The notes under the pieces are model-generated. The model was given only the letters and a program-made list of their open reading frames with translations, was not told where the DNA came from and ran no database searches. This document shows positions 1-7,708 of a stretch of 10,947 nt of DNA, piece after piece; the first letter of the stretch is position 1, and each line of letters opens with the position of its first letter. The stretch comes from Treponema primitia ZAS-1 (GTDB lineage Bacteria; Spirochaetota; Spirochaetia; Treponematales; Breznakiellaceae), in contig NZ_AEEA01000107.1 of the NCBI RefSeq assembly GCF_000297095.1, positions 1 through 10,947 on the forward strand, in the 5' to 3' direction. A program made the translations under genes and the position numbers.

Positions 1-58
1 TCAAATTACGCTTCTAACTAAGCCCCCAAGCGGCATATGCATCGTTATGCGACAAAGG

Positions 59-238
59 CCCCCCTATGGACCCCTCAGGACGTGGAGAACGCACAACAGG
101 ATCAGTTATCGGGGGTGGTGGTGGGAAAGATATGGGGAGGACCCCGAAGGGGAGGGTCCCCATATCTTTCTCAGCCACCAGGCCCCCATACTTCGTATTG
201 TGCGTTCTCGAAACCAAGCTAAGGGGTCCATAGGGGGG
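59..238. repeat. Long nested inverted repeat (MITE-like or structured-RNA element)
   Basis: Arms pair in order around one centre: 59-75 with 222-238 (17 bp, perfect), 85-96 with 198-209 (12 bp, perfect), 111-115 with 183-187, 116-121 with 175-180, 125-137 with 158-170 (13 bp, perfect), and a small central hairpin 142-145 with 149-152 around GAA. About 57 base pairs are read directly from the sequence. The perfect 17-bp ends and lack of coding content resemble a miniature inverted-repeat element, but no clear target-site duplication is visible at the flanks. It could instead be a structured transcript end for an upstream gene, though no T run follows it. Identity of the element is not recognised. 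Confidence 0.75.
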
Positions 239-380
239 GGAAAAAACACTTATCTTTTCCCCCCATTCTGCCGATACCTTAAGTTAGTTTTCTCTGGATC
301 GCGTGGAAGTTTATGTTTTTTTTTGAGAAAATGTCATTTTTTATCTTTCAATTTTAGCGATTTTTCTATAGACTTACAGA

Positions 381-389
381 AGGAAGGAG
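381..389 (+). promoter_or_regulatory. Strong ribosome binding site of the Ig-repeat gene
   Basis: AGGAAGGAG lies 6 bases before the ATG at 396. It decides the start in favour of this ATG over the internal ATG at codon 11. Confidence 0.85.
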
Positions 390-395
390 CGAATA

Positions 396-3300
396 ATGGG
401 CAGTAAGGCTAAAAATATAACCCGCATGTTAAAATTCATACTACGAAGCCTTTATCCAATTGGCGTTTTCTTTCTTTTAACTACTTCTTTGTGGGGACAT
501 GGCAAGCAAGAGAATTGGCTGCCCGTGGACGGACAAGAAATATGGCAAAAAGAATACGATATTACAAACCTCAAACGGGGAAAACATAACTTTTTGGTTC
601 GCGCCAGGGATTCCGCGGGGAACCAAACCATCGATGGACCCTATAACATCATCGTGGACCCCAACGCCGGGCTTCCGGTTGTGCGGATCGTTTACCCCGA
701 TGCAAATGCGGTAATACGCCAGGATACGGATTTCCTCGGGGTTGCCAGCGGTCGTTTTGGGGTGGACCGGGTCACGGTTCGCCTGGACGATCAGGCGCCG
801 GCCCTGGCGGAGGGCACCGAATACTGGAAATTCCACATCTCCACCTTTGCCCAGGACATAACCCTGATGAGCGGGGTAGTCCAGGAACGGACCCTGCAGG
901 AGGGAAGGCATACCCTCTACGTTAAAGCCCAGGATCTTAAACGGACCGAAGGGCCGGAGCTTGAAATACCCTTCGTATACGACAGAACCCTTCCTTTGGT
1001 GGAATTCGTCGGTATAGAAACGGGTCAGCTTGTGTCGGGTAACCTAAAGCTCCAGGGGCAGGCATCGGATTTTAACGGCATTGCTACGGTGGAGTTCAGC
1101 GCCAATGGGGGCGCCACCTTTACGGAACTGGATTTTGTACGGAATAGAAAGGACCCCAAAAAGGTTAACTTTATGGTCCCCTTCAACACCACCAGATTCC
1201 CCGATGGCCAGGTTTTCTTCCAACTCCGGGCCACGGATACCACCGGCCTTATCAGTACCCAGCCCTATCTGCTCTACGTGGACAACGAACATCCGCTTAT
1301 CCAGATCCTTTCCCCTGCGGATGGCGAGAATTCCCTGGGGGCTACCAGGGTTACCGGAAGAATACACGACGCCGTGGGACTTTCCAAATTCTACTACGAA
1401 TGGGTGGGGGAAACCCACGAAATCCCCATACGGCCGGGGGATCCCTACTGGGATATCAATCTGAATATTTCCTACCAAAATCGTAACCCCATACTCCGGG
1501 TAACTGCGGTAGACAAAAGCAATAACACAACCGTATTGGTTAAACGCTTTTCCGATAACCGCAAGGTAAAAACCCCGGCGGTTCAAACCGATTATCCCAT
1601 ATCGGGGCTTAACAACCTCGAACCGGATCAGTCCATCTACGGGCGCATTGCCCCGGGCTTTATTCCCTTTTCTATCATCATGGAAGGCAGGATTGAGGAA
1701 CTTCCCGCCCAGCCGGGCTTCCGGATTTCTCCGGACATGATTCCCCAGGGCAGACGCACCATACGGCTCTGGGCCAAGGCCGAAGACGGCACCGTGGGTT
1801 CTCCCTTTACCCTGCGGGTCAACAAACCCCAGGGCAGCGAGGGTGCGATAGACCCCAAACCTTCTCCAATCGTGATAACCAGCCATAAGGCGTATGACTT
1901 TGTTCGGGACCGTTCGGTTACCGTCCATGGGCACATCGCCCAGCAGAACCTCAGCAGCGGGGGAGCCGGTCTGGACGCTTCTATCCTGGAAGAGCTTTCC
2001 GCCATGACCGATATTTCCCTTGCGGCAAGCCTCTTGGAAGGCGAAGGTGGAGATACCGGCGCGGCGGAATCGACGGTGATCGACGAAGTCCCCTACTCAA
2101 CCCTCATTGCCCAGGGCGGCGCCTTTAGGCTGGAATACCGGCTTAATCCCCAGGAGGACTGGAGTTCCCTGACTATCCGTGGGGACGGCAGCTTTGAGTT
2201 CCCCATCGATCTCAACTCCTTTGGGGAAGGACCCATCCATGCCGAAATACGGACCATCCAGCGGGACCTGCCCGCTATCCCCTTCTATTTCCCCCTGAAC
2301 CGGGCAATATCAGAACCGGAAGTCGTCTTTATATCCCCCATTCAGGACGGAACCCCGGTTAACGGTTCCGTAACCATCACCGGCCGGGTATACTCCTACG
2401 TACCGGTCACTGCCATCGATTTTACCACCGATGACAATATTTTTACCCCCATCCCCATGAAGGCGGGGTTCGAGAAATACGAATTCTCCACCCTCTTCGA
2501 TTTCACCGCCATGGACAGGGCGGGGGGCACGTTTACCCTCCGGGTAACCGATAAAAGCGGCGATACCTTTTTGGTGCCCCTTAATGTTCCGGTGGACGCC
2601 GATTCGGATAATCCGGTTATTACCTATAATAAGCCCATGGAAAGAGAGGTTATCACCGAAGATTTGACCATCACCGGTCTAGCCCGGGATGATGATGGGG
2701 TTTACGGCGTCTATTGGCGGCTTGTTAAGCGGGAAGAAAGCGGCGCCGACCGTACCCGGATGTTCGCTTGGGCGGAGGATGAGGAGGAAACTCCCGCACT
2801 CTCCACCGATTTTACCTTTATCGAAACCAAGGAGTCCTTCCGTATCGATATTCCCATGGAGTATCTCTCCGATGGTGAATGGCTTATCGAGACTTTTGGC
2901 GAGGATATTTACGGCATCCAGGGCGAGGTCTTTACCAGGACTATCCGGGTAAGTACCGCGAATCCCACGGTTACCCTAACAGACCCGGTAATGACCATCT
3001 ACAACCGCGGGGTCATTTATCTCCAGGGCCACGCTACCGACAACAACGGTATCATGGGGGTCTGGGTATCCATGGATAACGGGAACTCCTACCAGCAGGC
3101 GGACGGCGCGGAGGACTGGCGGCTTACCTTAAATACCAACTTCTACGAAGACGGTGAATACGCCCTGCTCATGCGGGCCCGGGACCGTTACGACCGGGAA
3201 ACCATAGACAGCGCCATGATCAACATCGATAATACTCCGCCGGAAATGGTTTTCCAGGTTCCCTATGACGACGCCTCGGTGGGCAATGATTTGGAAATTG

Positions 3301-4781
3301 CCGCCCGTATTCTGGATAATATCGAGATACAGGATATCACCCTGGAGGTTATCGCGGTTACGGATTCCACCTTCCGGTTAAGCTTTAACCTTGATACCAC
3401 CGCTCCGGTTATACTGGAAACCCTGGATATTACCGACGCCCCCGAGGGGGCCTACAATATCCGTATTGTCGCCACGGATCTGGCGGGCAATACCGCCGTG
3501 GTCAGCAGGAACGTCACCAAAACAAACGAGGCTGCGGCATCCGAAGCGGCCTTCTTCAACCCCATGCCCGGGGAAGTACATACCGGGGTTATCAATATCA
3601 GCGGAAGAACCAAGGGTCTGAAAATACCCCAGGAAGTGCAGATTTGGGCTAACCGGGAACCACTTACCATGATCCCGGTGGATAAATACGGAAACTTCTA
3701 CTTTAAATATCCCCAGGAAAAGGTGCCCGAGGACGGGTTCATAATCCTTTCCGCAAGCTTCCAAACCCCCTCGGGGGAAACGGTGCTGAGCAATGAGCAT
3801 CCCATGCTCTACCGCGATACCGGACCTATCGTATCCGTAGAAAGCCATGTTGACGGCGATGTCATCAATGGGCGGCCCTGGCTCAAGGGGAAGGCCTGGA
3901 TGGAATTTTCCCCGTCCCAATGGGCTTCCATGTCCAAAAATGAGCGCACCTACTATAAAGTAAGCCAGGTAATGGTAAGCTTTGACAACGGCCGGACCTT
4001 CCACCGGACTAAGGGCAGCAAGGAATGGAAATTCCGTCTGGAATGCAGCGAGCTTGGCCGGGGTCCCCTGCCCATACTGGTCCGTGCGGAATTCGCCAAC
4101 GGCGAAATAGCCATACGCCGGGTGGTGGTAACCATAGACCTGGATCCGCCGGAGCTCAAGACCCTTGATCCCGAAGAGGACAGCCTCCACCGGGATACCC
4201 TCTATGTGTACGGTACCGCCAGTGAGGAATATTCCTTTGATTCGCTCATGATCAACCTGCGCCCCGGGGATAAGATGCTGTATATGATCCCGCCGATCAT
4301 CCAGGGGCTTTACATTGATGGAACCGTCTTCGGCGCCACCTACGGCAGTATCGGTATGGGGATTACCTTCTTTGATAATAACGTTAAGCTCCAGTTCCAG
4401 GGAGGTCTGGCGCCCACCAGCGACGACAATACCTGGCGTTTCCCCGGAACCGTATTTGGAGTAAAGCTTATAGCAAATATTTACAACCTCCCCTTCCGGT
4501 ATGTCTTTGGACCGGATTGGGAAATGTTCTCCATGACCTGGGCGCTGGGCGCCAACTTTTCCTACTTCTCCATGACAAACGCCAATGCGGGACCCCAGGT
4601 TTTGGGGGCCTTCCTGGCACAATGGGAAATAGCCCGGTTTACCTTCCCCCAGTTTAAGGCCTTCAGTGCCTACGCCTTCTTTATGGAGCCCGCCATCTGG
4701 TTCACCACCTCCGACGTGCCCGGGGACGTGGATCGTTTCACGTTCCGTATCTCCTGGGGAATACGGATGAATGTGTTCTAA
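396..4781 (+). CDS. Exported Ig-like repeat protein with C-terminal beta-rich (barrel-like) domain
   Basis: A 1461-residue protein. Residues 1-35 form a signal peptide: basic N-region, hydrophobic stretch about 19-33, possible cleavage near LWG/HG. Then come about twelve beta-sandwich repeats, starting near residues 92, 198, 298, 391, 489, 640, 738, 855, 947, 1049, 1142 and 1250. Each opens with a P-x-V/I strand, followed by a G-x-A-x-D turn and often by S-x-D-G/N-G, W and R-A-x-D-x-x-G motifs, as in bacterial Ig-like (Big) domains. Residues about 1290-1461 differ: alternating aromatic and small residues in short strands, ending in phenylalanine (RMNVF). This suggests a small outer-membrane barrel or surface-exposed beta domain. 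The role is unknown; a periplasmic or surface stalk anchored in the outer membrane is inferred. It precedes the helical-protein gene by 26 bases, probably in one operon. The product family is not named with confidence. Confidence 0.93.
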   Translation: MGSKAKNITRMLKFILRSLYPIGVFFLLTTSLWGHGKQENWLPVDGQEIWQKEYDITNLKRGKHNFLVRARDSAGNQTIDGPYNIIVDPNAGLPVVRIVYPDANAVIRQDTDFLGVASGRFGVDRVTVRLDDQAPALAEGTEYWKFHISTFAQDITLMSGVVQERTLQEGRHTLYVKAQDLKRTEGPELEIPFVYDRTLPLVEFVGIETGQLVSGNLKLQGQASDFNGIATVEFSANGGATFTELDFVRNRKDPKKVNFMVPFNTTRFPDGQVFFQLRATDTTGLISTQPYLLYVDNEHPLIQILSPADGENSLGATRVTGRIHDAVGLSKFYYEWVGETHEIPIRPGDPYWDINLNISYQNRNPILRVTAVDKSNNTTVLVKRFSDNRKVKTPAVQTDYPISGLNNLEPDQSIYGRIAPGFIPFSIIMEGRIEELPAQPGFRISPDMIPQGRRTIRLWAKAEDGTVGSPFTLRVNKPQGSEGAIDPKPSPIVITSHKAYDFVRDRSVTVHGHIAQQNLSSGGAGLDASILEELSAMTDISLAASLLEGEGGDTGAAESTVIDEVPYSTLIAQGGAFRLEYRLNPQEDWSSLTIRGDGSFEFPIDLNSFGEGPIHAEIRTIQRDLPAIPFYFPLNRAISEPEVVFISPIQDGTPVNGSVTITGRVYSYVPVTAIDFTTDDNIFTPIPMKAGFEKYEFSTLFDFTAMDRAGGTFTLRVTDKSGDTFLVPLNVPVDADSDNPVITYNKPMEREVITEDLTITGLARDDDGVYGVYWRLVKREESGADRTRMFAWAEDEEETPALSTDFTFIETKESFRIDIPMEYLSDGEWLIETFGEDIYGIQGEVFTRTIRVSTANPTVTLTDPVMTIYNRGVIYLQGHATDNNGIMGVWVSMDNGNSYQQADGAEDWRLTLNTNFYEDGEYALLMRARDRYDRETIDSAMINIDNTPPEMVFQVPYDDASVGNDLEIAARILDNIEIQDITLEVIAVTDSTFRLSFNLDTTAPVILETLDITDAPEGAYNIRIVATDLAGNTAVVSRNVTKTNEAAASEAAFFNPMPGEVHTGVINISGRTKGLKIPQEVQIWANREPLTMIPVDKYGNFYFKYPQEKVPEDGFIILSASFQTPSGETVLSNEHPMLYRDTGPIVSVESHVDGDVINGRPWLKGKAWMEFSPSQWASMSKNERTYYKVSQVMVSFDNGRTFHRTKGSKEWKFRLECSELGRGPLPILVRAEFANGEIAIRRVVVTIDLDPPELKTLDPEEDSLHRDTLYVYGTASEEYSFDSLMINLRPGDKMLYMIPPIIQGLYIDGTVFGATYGSIGMGITFFDNNVKLQFQGGLAPTSDDNTWRFPGTVFGVKLIANIYNLPFRYVFGPDWEMFSMTWALGANFSYFSMTNANAGPQVLGAFLAQWEIARFTFPQFKAFSAYAFFMEPAIWFTTSDVPGDVDRFTFRISWGIRMNVF

Positions 4782-4807
4782 ACTATTAAATAAGGAGGGG
4801 TCGGGAT

Positions 4808-6577
4808 ATGGAATCCGCAAATGACGATGATGTGAACCGGCTCATGCAGGAGGAGACCGAAAAGGTTATCCACCATATAAGCGCCAAACTGCCAAAGGAA
4901 ATCCTTGAGTCCCTGGATCAGAATGGGGGTTTGAAAGAAAAACTGTTCAGCTACTTTAACCAGAGTTTCCAGGCCGTTGCCCGGTATGTCCCAAAGGATA
5001 TTGGGGAGCTCTTGGATCAGGTTGGCGGGGAGGATAAGTTTAACACCCGGGAAGTGGAAAAATCCCTGGTCAATATGTACGGCCACCTCCAAGGCCATAT
5101 CCAGCGGGGAATAAACGAGCTGGAAAACCAGACGAACAGCCTGCTTCGGCATAACAGCGACAGCGGTGTCTTTATCCGCGGGGATAAGTCCTATACGGTG
5201 GTAAAAAGCGCCTTTCGTGACAATCCAGAAAGGCCCAAGACCGTTACGGACCTTAAACTTTGCGTCAATATCCTTGAATCGGAACTGGTCAGCCCCATAT
5301 TCCACTACCAGGTAACGATGGAATACCTTATCAAGGATATCCTCTCCAAAAATATTATCGAAACCATCGATAAGGAAGTAGAAAAACTGCGGGACGAAAG
5401 GCTGGACGAGGGGCTGGATGAATTGTCCGATTCGGAAATTATCATTAATAAATTAGAGAAGGTGGAAGAATTTACCGACGACAATCCGGGACAGGCCAAG
5501 GCAAAACGGTATTCCCTCATAGCGAAGGAAATCCTTGACCGCCTTAAGGATACCCGGGCGGAAATAGATCCATCAGAATATGATCAGCTCAATATTCGGG
5601 AGAATCTTAAGAAGATCGTGGACGGCGAAAATATCCGCGACCGGGGTTTCAACACCGCGGTAAATTCCCTTACCTCTATCCTGGATAACTCCCGCCTTGG
5701 GTTCCAGTATGTGGAAAATTTTAAAAATGCCCGGGAACTCCTTATCCGCGAATACGATGACAGCGATGCTGCGGACCTCCCGGACGAGCATTACCAAATA
5801 CGGATGCGTTACTACGACGGCAGCCAGATCCTTGAGGAGCGCAAGGCCTACGATGTACAAATGAAGAGCTTCGAGACCGAGATCCTCCACGTATGGGATA
5901 TACTCCAGCTTATTTACGAGGACAGCAAATCCCCCTTTAAGGTGAGCGACTTCAAGGACCTCACCCTGAAAACCAAGGACCGGCTCCGAAAAATAAACAA
6001 GGGGAAACCCGATGCTCTGTACGAGGATATCGAAAAACCCTGGGACGGTCTTAGTTTTGTAAAAGCCGCTGAAACGGATGTGGAAAGGATGAACCGTACC
6101 TACACCTACGAAAAGGAACGGATCCGGCAGCGTATCGCATTGATGCGGGAAATGATCAAGGATCTCTACGGCGAATATGAGTACCCGGCGGAACGGCGTT
6201 CCCTGGAGGAGCGCTTAAATTTTCTGGAAAAAGAATATACCCGTTTCGACTACGGAATAAACCCCTATCATCTGCACCCGGGCCTGGTGCTCGACGTGGA
6301 TATTACGTCGATCAAGCGGAAACGGATTACCCTGGAAGCAATGTCCAAGGCCCTCAATGAATTTCTCCAGGGAGTAGCCAAGAGTTTCCAGGACACGGCC
6401 TTCTCCGTCCCCAGCCGCCCATCCTTCCCCGCAGCCCAAGGCTTCGGCGATCTGGTTAGCAGTGTTTCCGGCGGCATCTACCTGGACCCGCCGCCACCCG
6501 CCAAACCCGCTGAAAAAAAACCCAAGGCCGCAAAGGCAGCCAAAAAACCTGACGACGACAATATCCGGGAAATATAA
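4808..6577 (+). CDS. Helix-rich cytoplasmic protein, candidate CfpA-type cytoplasmic filament protein
   Basis: A 589-residue protein with no signal peptide or membrane segment. It is very rich in Glu, Lys, Asp, Arg and Leu, with long helical stretches (about 120-240, 340-420 and 425-475) suited to coiled coils. A proline/alanine/lysine tail (about 560-580) follows a Ser/Pro/Gly-rich linker. The start is supported by AAGGAGG at 4792-4798, nine bases before the ATG. Overall character fits the Treponema cytoplasmic filament protein CfpA, which forms the ribbon of filaments under the inner membrane; the phrase RYVPKDIGELLDQVG followed by EVEKSLVNMYGHLQ looked familiar for that family. This is from memory and unverified; CfpA proteins as I recall them are somewhat longer (about 680 residues). 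It probably shares a transcript with the Ig-repeat gene. Alternative: a spirochaete-specific coiled-coil protein of unknown role. Confidence 0.9.
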   Translation: MESANDDDVNRLMQEETEKVIHHISAKLPKEILESLDQNGGLKEKLFSYFNQSFQAVARYVPKDIGELLDQVGGEDKFNTREVEKSLVNMYGHLQGHIQRGINELENQTNSLLRHNSDSGVFIRGDKSYTVVKSAFRDNPERPKTVTDLKLCVNILESELVSPIFHYQVTMEYLIKDILSKNIIETIDKEVEKLRDERLDEGLDELSDSEIIINKLEKVEEFTDDNPGQAKAKRYSLIAKEILDRLKDTRAEIDPSEYDQLNIRENLKKIVDGENIRDRGFNTAVNSLTSILDNSRLGFQYVENFKNARELLIREYDDSDAADLPDEHYQIRMRYYDGSQILEERKAYDVQMKSFETEILHVWDILQLIYEDSKSPFKVSDFKDLTLKTKDRLRKINKGKPDALYEDIEKPWDGLSFVKAAETDVERMNRTYTYEKERIRQRIALMREMIKDLYGEYEYPAERRSLEERLNFLEKEYTRFDYGINPYHLHPGLVLDVDITSIKRKRITLEAMSKALNEFLQGVAKSFQDTAFSVPSRPSFPAAQGFGDLVSSVSGGIYLDPPPPAKPAEKKPKAAKAAKKPDDDNIREI

Positions 6578-6581
6578 CGGT

Positions 6582-7073
6582 TTATTCTTTCGGCAGGTTT
6601 GGACCAAGTACGTCGCCGGGTTTAATACCCGCACGGGTGAACCAGCCTTGGGGGACTTCCAGGGCGTAGCGGGCGGAACGGCTGGACTGGATTGTACGCA
6701 GGCTTTGGGGCTGCATGTCGTGAATTTCCAGGATACGTCCGTCGTAGGCAATATAGGCAATGGAAAGGGGGATCAGGGTATTCTTCATCCAGAAACTAAG
6801 TATGTGGTCCCGTTCGAAAACAAAGAGCATCCCCTGCCCGTCCGCAAGGGATTTCCTGCCCATAAGGCCCCGGGTGCGCTGATCTTCCGTACGGGCTATT
6901 TCCGCTAGGATAGGCGCCTCAGTTCCATCAGAGCGCAGTATATGTAATTCCAGCGTTTCAAGCCGGCTCTGGGAGCCCGAACCCCCGGCGGCGCAGTTTA
7001 GGGCTGCGCAGAAAAACAGTGCTATGCACACTAAAACTGCAAAATAATACCTGCGGCGCCGGGGACTCTTCAA
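6582..7073 (-). CDS. DUF192 family lipoprotein
   Basis: A 163-residue protein of the DUF192 family (Pfam PF02643). The signature is clear: RGLMGRKSL (68-76), GMLFVF (81-86), FWMKNTLIPLSIAYI (94-108), DGRILEI (111-117), YALEVPQGWF (136-145) and GIKPGD (149-154). The molecular function of the family is unknown. Residues 4-8 are basic and 10-26 hydrophobic, then Cys27 after A-L-N, a plausible spirochaete lipobox, so the protein is probably a lipoprotein facing the periplasm or surface. The start is TTG; no ATG would preserve the signal peptide. GGAAGG lies seven bases upstream, inside the preceding gene, and the TTG abuts that gene's TAA, implying translational coupling. Its stop is 4 bases from the stop of the converging helical-protein gene. 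Confidence 0.93.
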   Translation of the reverse strand: MKSPRRRRYYFAVLVCIALFFCAALNCAAGGSGSQSRLETLELHILRSDGTEAPILAEIARTEDQRTRGLMGRKSLADGQGMLFVFERDHILSFWMKNTLIPLSIAYIAYDGRILEIHDMQPQSLRTIQSSRSARYALEVPQGWFTRAGIKPGDVLGPNLPKE

Positions 7074-7667
7074 TTAAAAACCTTCCAGAAATTCGTTACG
7101 GTTAAGCAGATCCCGGGCGCCGTCTGCGGAGGGCCCCACAAGAATCTCGGCGGGGGATAGCTTTAACATTTCAAAATTATACTTATCGATATATTTCACC
7201 GTCAAGGGCCGTTCAAGGGATACCCGGGTATCATCGTTCTCCCATACCGCTTCCTGGGGGTTCAGGGAACTGGGTTCCCCGTAGCGCTGGCGGAGGGAAG
7301 AAAAAACCGAATAGTGATCCACCAGGGTGGTGTTCAGGGAAAAGGACATGATAAAAACTTCCCCATACCGAAGCTGAAAAAATGCCCGGCGTATGAAGGA
7401 AAATCCCTGGGTTTCCACCAGGGTCTGCTCCCGGTCAGAGGGCATCAGGGAAACATCCCGGTCCTCCCGGAAATAAAAAATATTGTCATCCCGAAGGGCT
7501 GTCTTAAGTTCCTCAAGACCAATACCTAAGAATATATGGCGGAAACTACGGGACAGAGGGGCCGGTTCATCGGGATTTTCTGTTGGCGCGGTCTCACTAT
7601 CCTGGGGATAAACAAAACCCGGCAGAGAGAGAAAACATATCAAAATGAGGAAGTAGGGGTATCTCAT
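7074..7667 (-). CDS. Secreted conserved hypothetical protein
   Basis: A 197-residue protein read from the ATG at 7667; a TTG ten codons upstream is possible but would bury the signal peptide. Residues 1-21 are hydrophobic after an Arg at position 2 (MRYPYFLILICFLSLPGFVY), a likely export signal, with no convincing lipobox Cys. The mature part contains a short alpha-beta unit beginning IFLGIGLEELKTAL, then FIRRAFFQLRYGEVF, RQRYGEP and TVKYIDKYN. The LGxxLEExKxxL opening is typical of small secreted domains found repeatedly in bacteria. No enzyme motif was recognised. It sits 41 bases after the cyclic-nucleotide-binding gene and directly before the DUF192 gene, so it probably belongs to the same transcript. 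Function unknown. Confidence 0.85.
   Translation of the reverse strand: MRYPYFLILICFLSLPGFVYPQDSETAPTENPDEPAPLSRSFRHIFLGIGLEELKTALRDDNIFYFREDRDVSLMPSDREQTLVETQGFSFIRRAFFQLRYGEVFIMSFSLNTTLVDHYSVFSSLRQRYGEPSSLNPQEAVWENDDTRVSLERPLTVKYIDKYNFEMLKLSPAEILVGPSADGARDLLNRNEFLEGF
7081..7086 (-). promoter_or_regulatory. Ribosome binding site deciding the DUF192 TTG start
   Basis: On the minus strand GGAAGG lies in the last codons of the secreted hypothetical gene, seven bases before the TTG at 7073. It supports initiation at this rare start codon immediately after the upstream TAA. Confidence 0.7.
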
Positions 7668-7708
7668 TACGTTTAATGTCGGCAAATCCGGGATCAAAAC
7701 TAAGCGCT

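Larger units (their letters stand above)
1..395. other. Gene-free region with palindromic element and leader of the Ig-repeat gene
   Basis: No convincing gene is seen on either strand; the open frames here run through inverted repeats and have no family-like sequence. The left edge (45-56) carries TTATGCGACAAA, close to TTATGTGACAAA at the right edge of the window. A long hairpin-forming element occupies 59-238. From 241 to 380 the DNA is AT-rich with T runs (near 316-324 and 337-342). No promoter with two good boxes was found; TATAGA at 367-372 is too close to the ribosome binding site to be a natural -10 box. Confidence 0.7.

Noticed and set aside
1..240. CRISPR or tRNA-like interpretation of the left repeats and of the branched loop at 10054-10142
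   Set aside because: There are no regularly spaced direct repeats with unique spacers, and the hairpins do not match the tRNA cloverleaf or its conserved bases.
1044..1934. A 296-codon minus-strand open frame inside the Ig-repeat gene
   Set aside because: Composition and position mark it as a reverse-frame shadow; no ribosome binding site or family motif was seen.
3378..4820. A 480-codon open frame on the minus strand opposite the Ig-repeat gene
   Set aside because: It lies antisense to a well-supported gene with clear repeats, is very rich in Gly, Pro and His as expected of a shadow frame, and shows no recognisable domain.
4863..4871. DnaA-box-like TTATCCACC
   Set aside because: A single site inside a coding region, without a cluster or an AT-rich unwinding region, does not support an origin.
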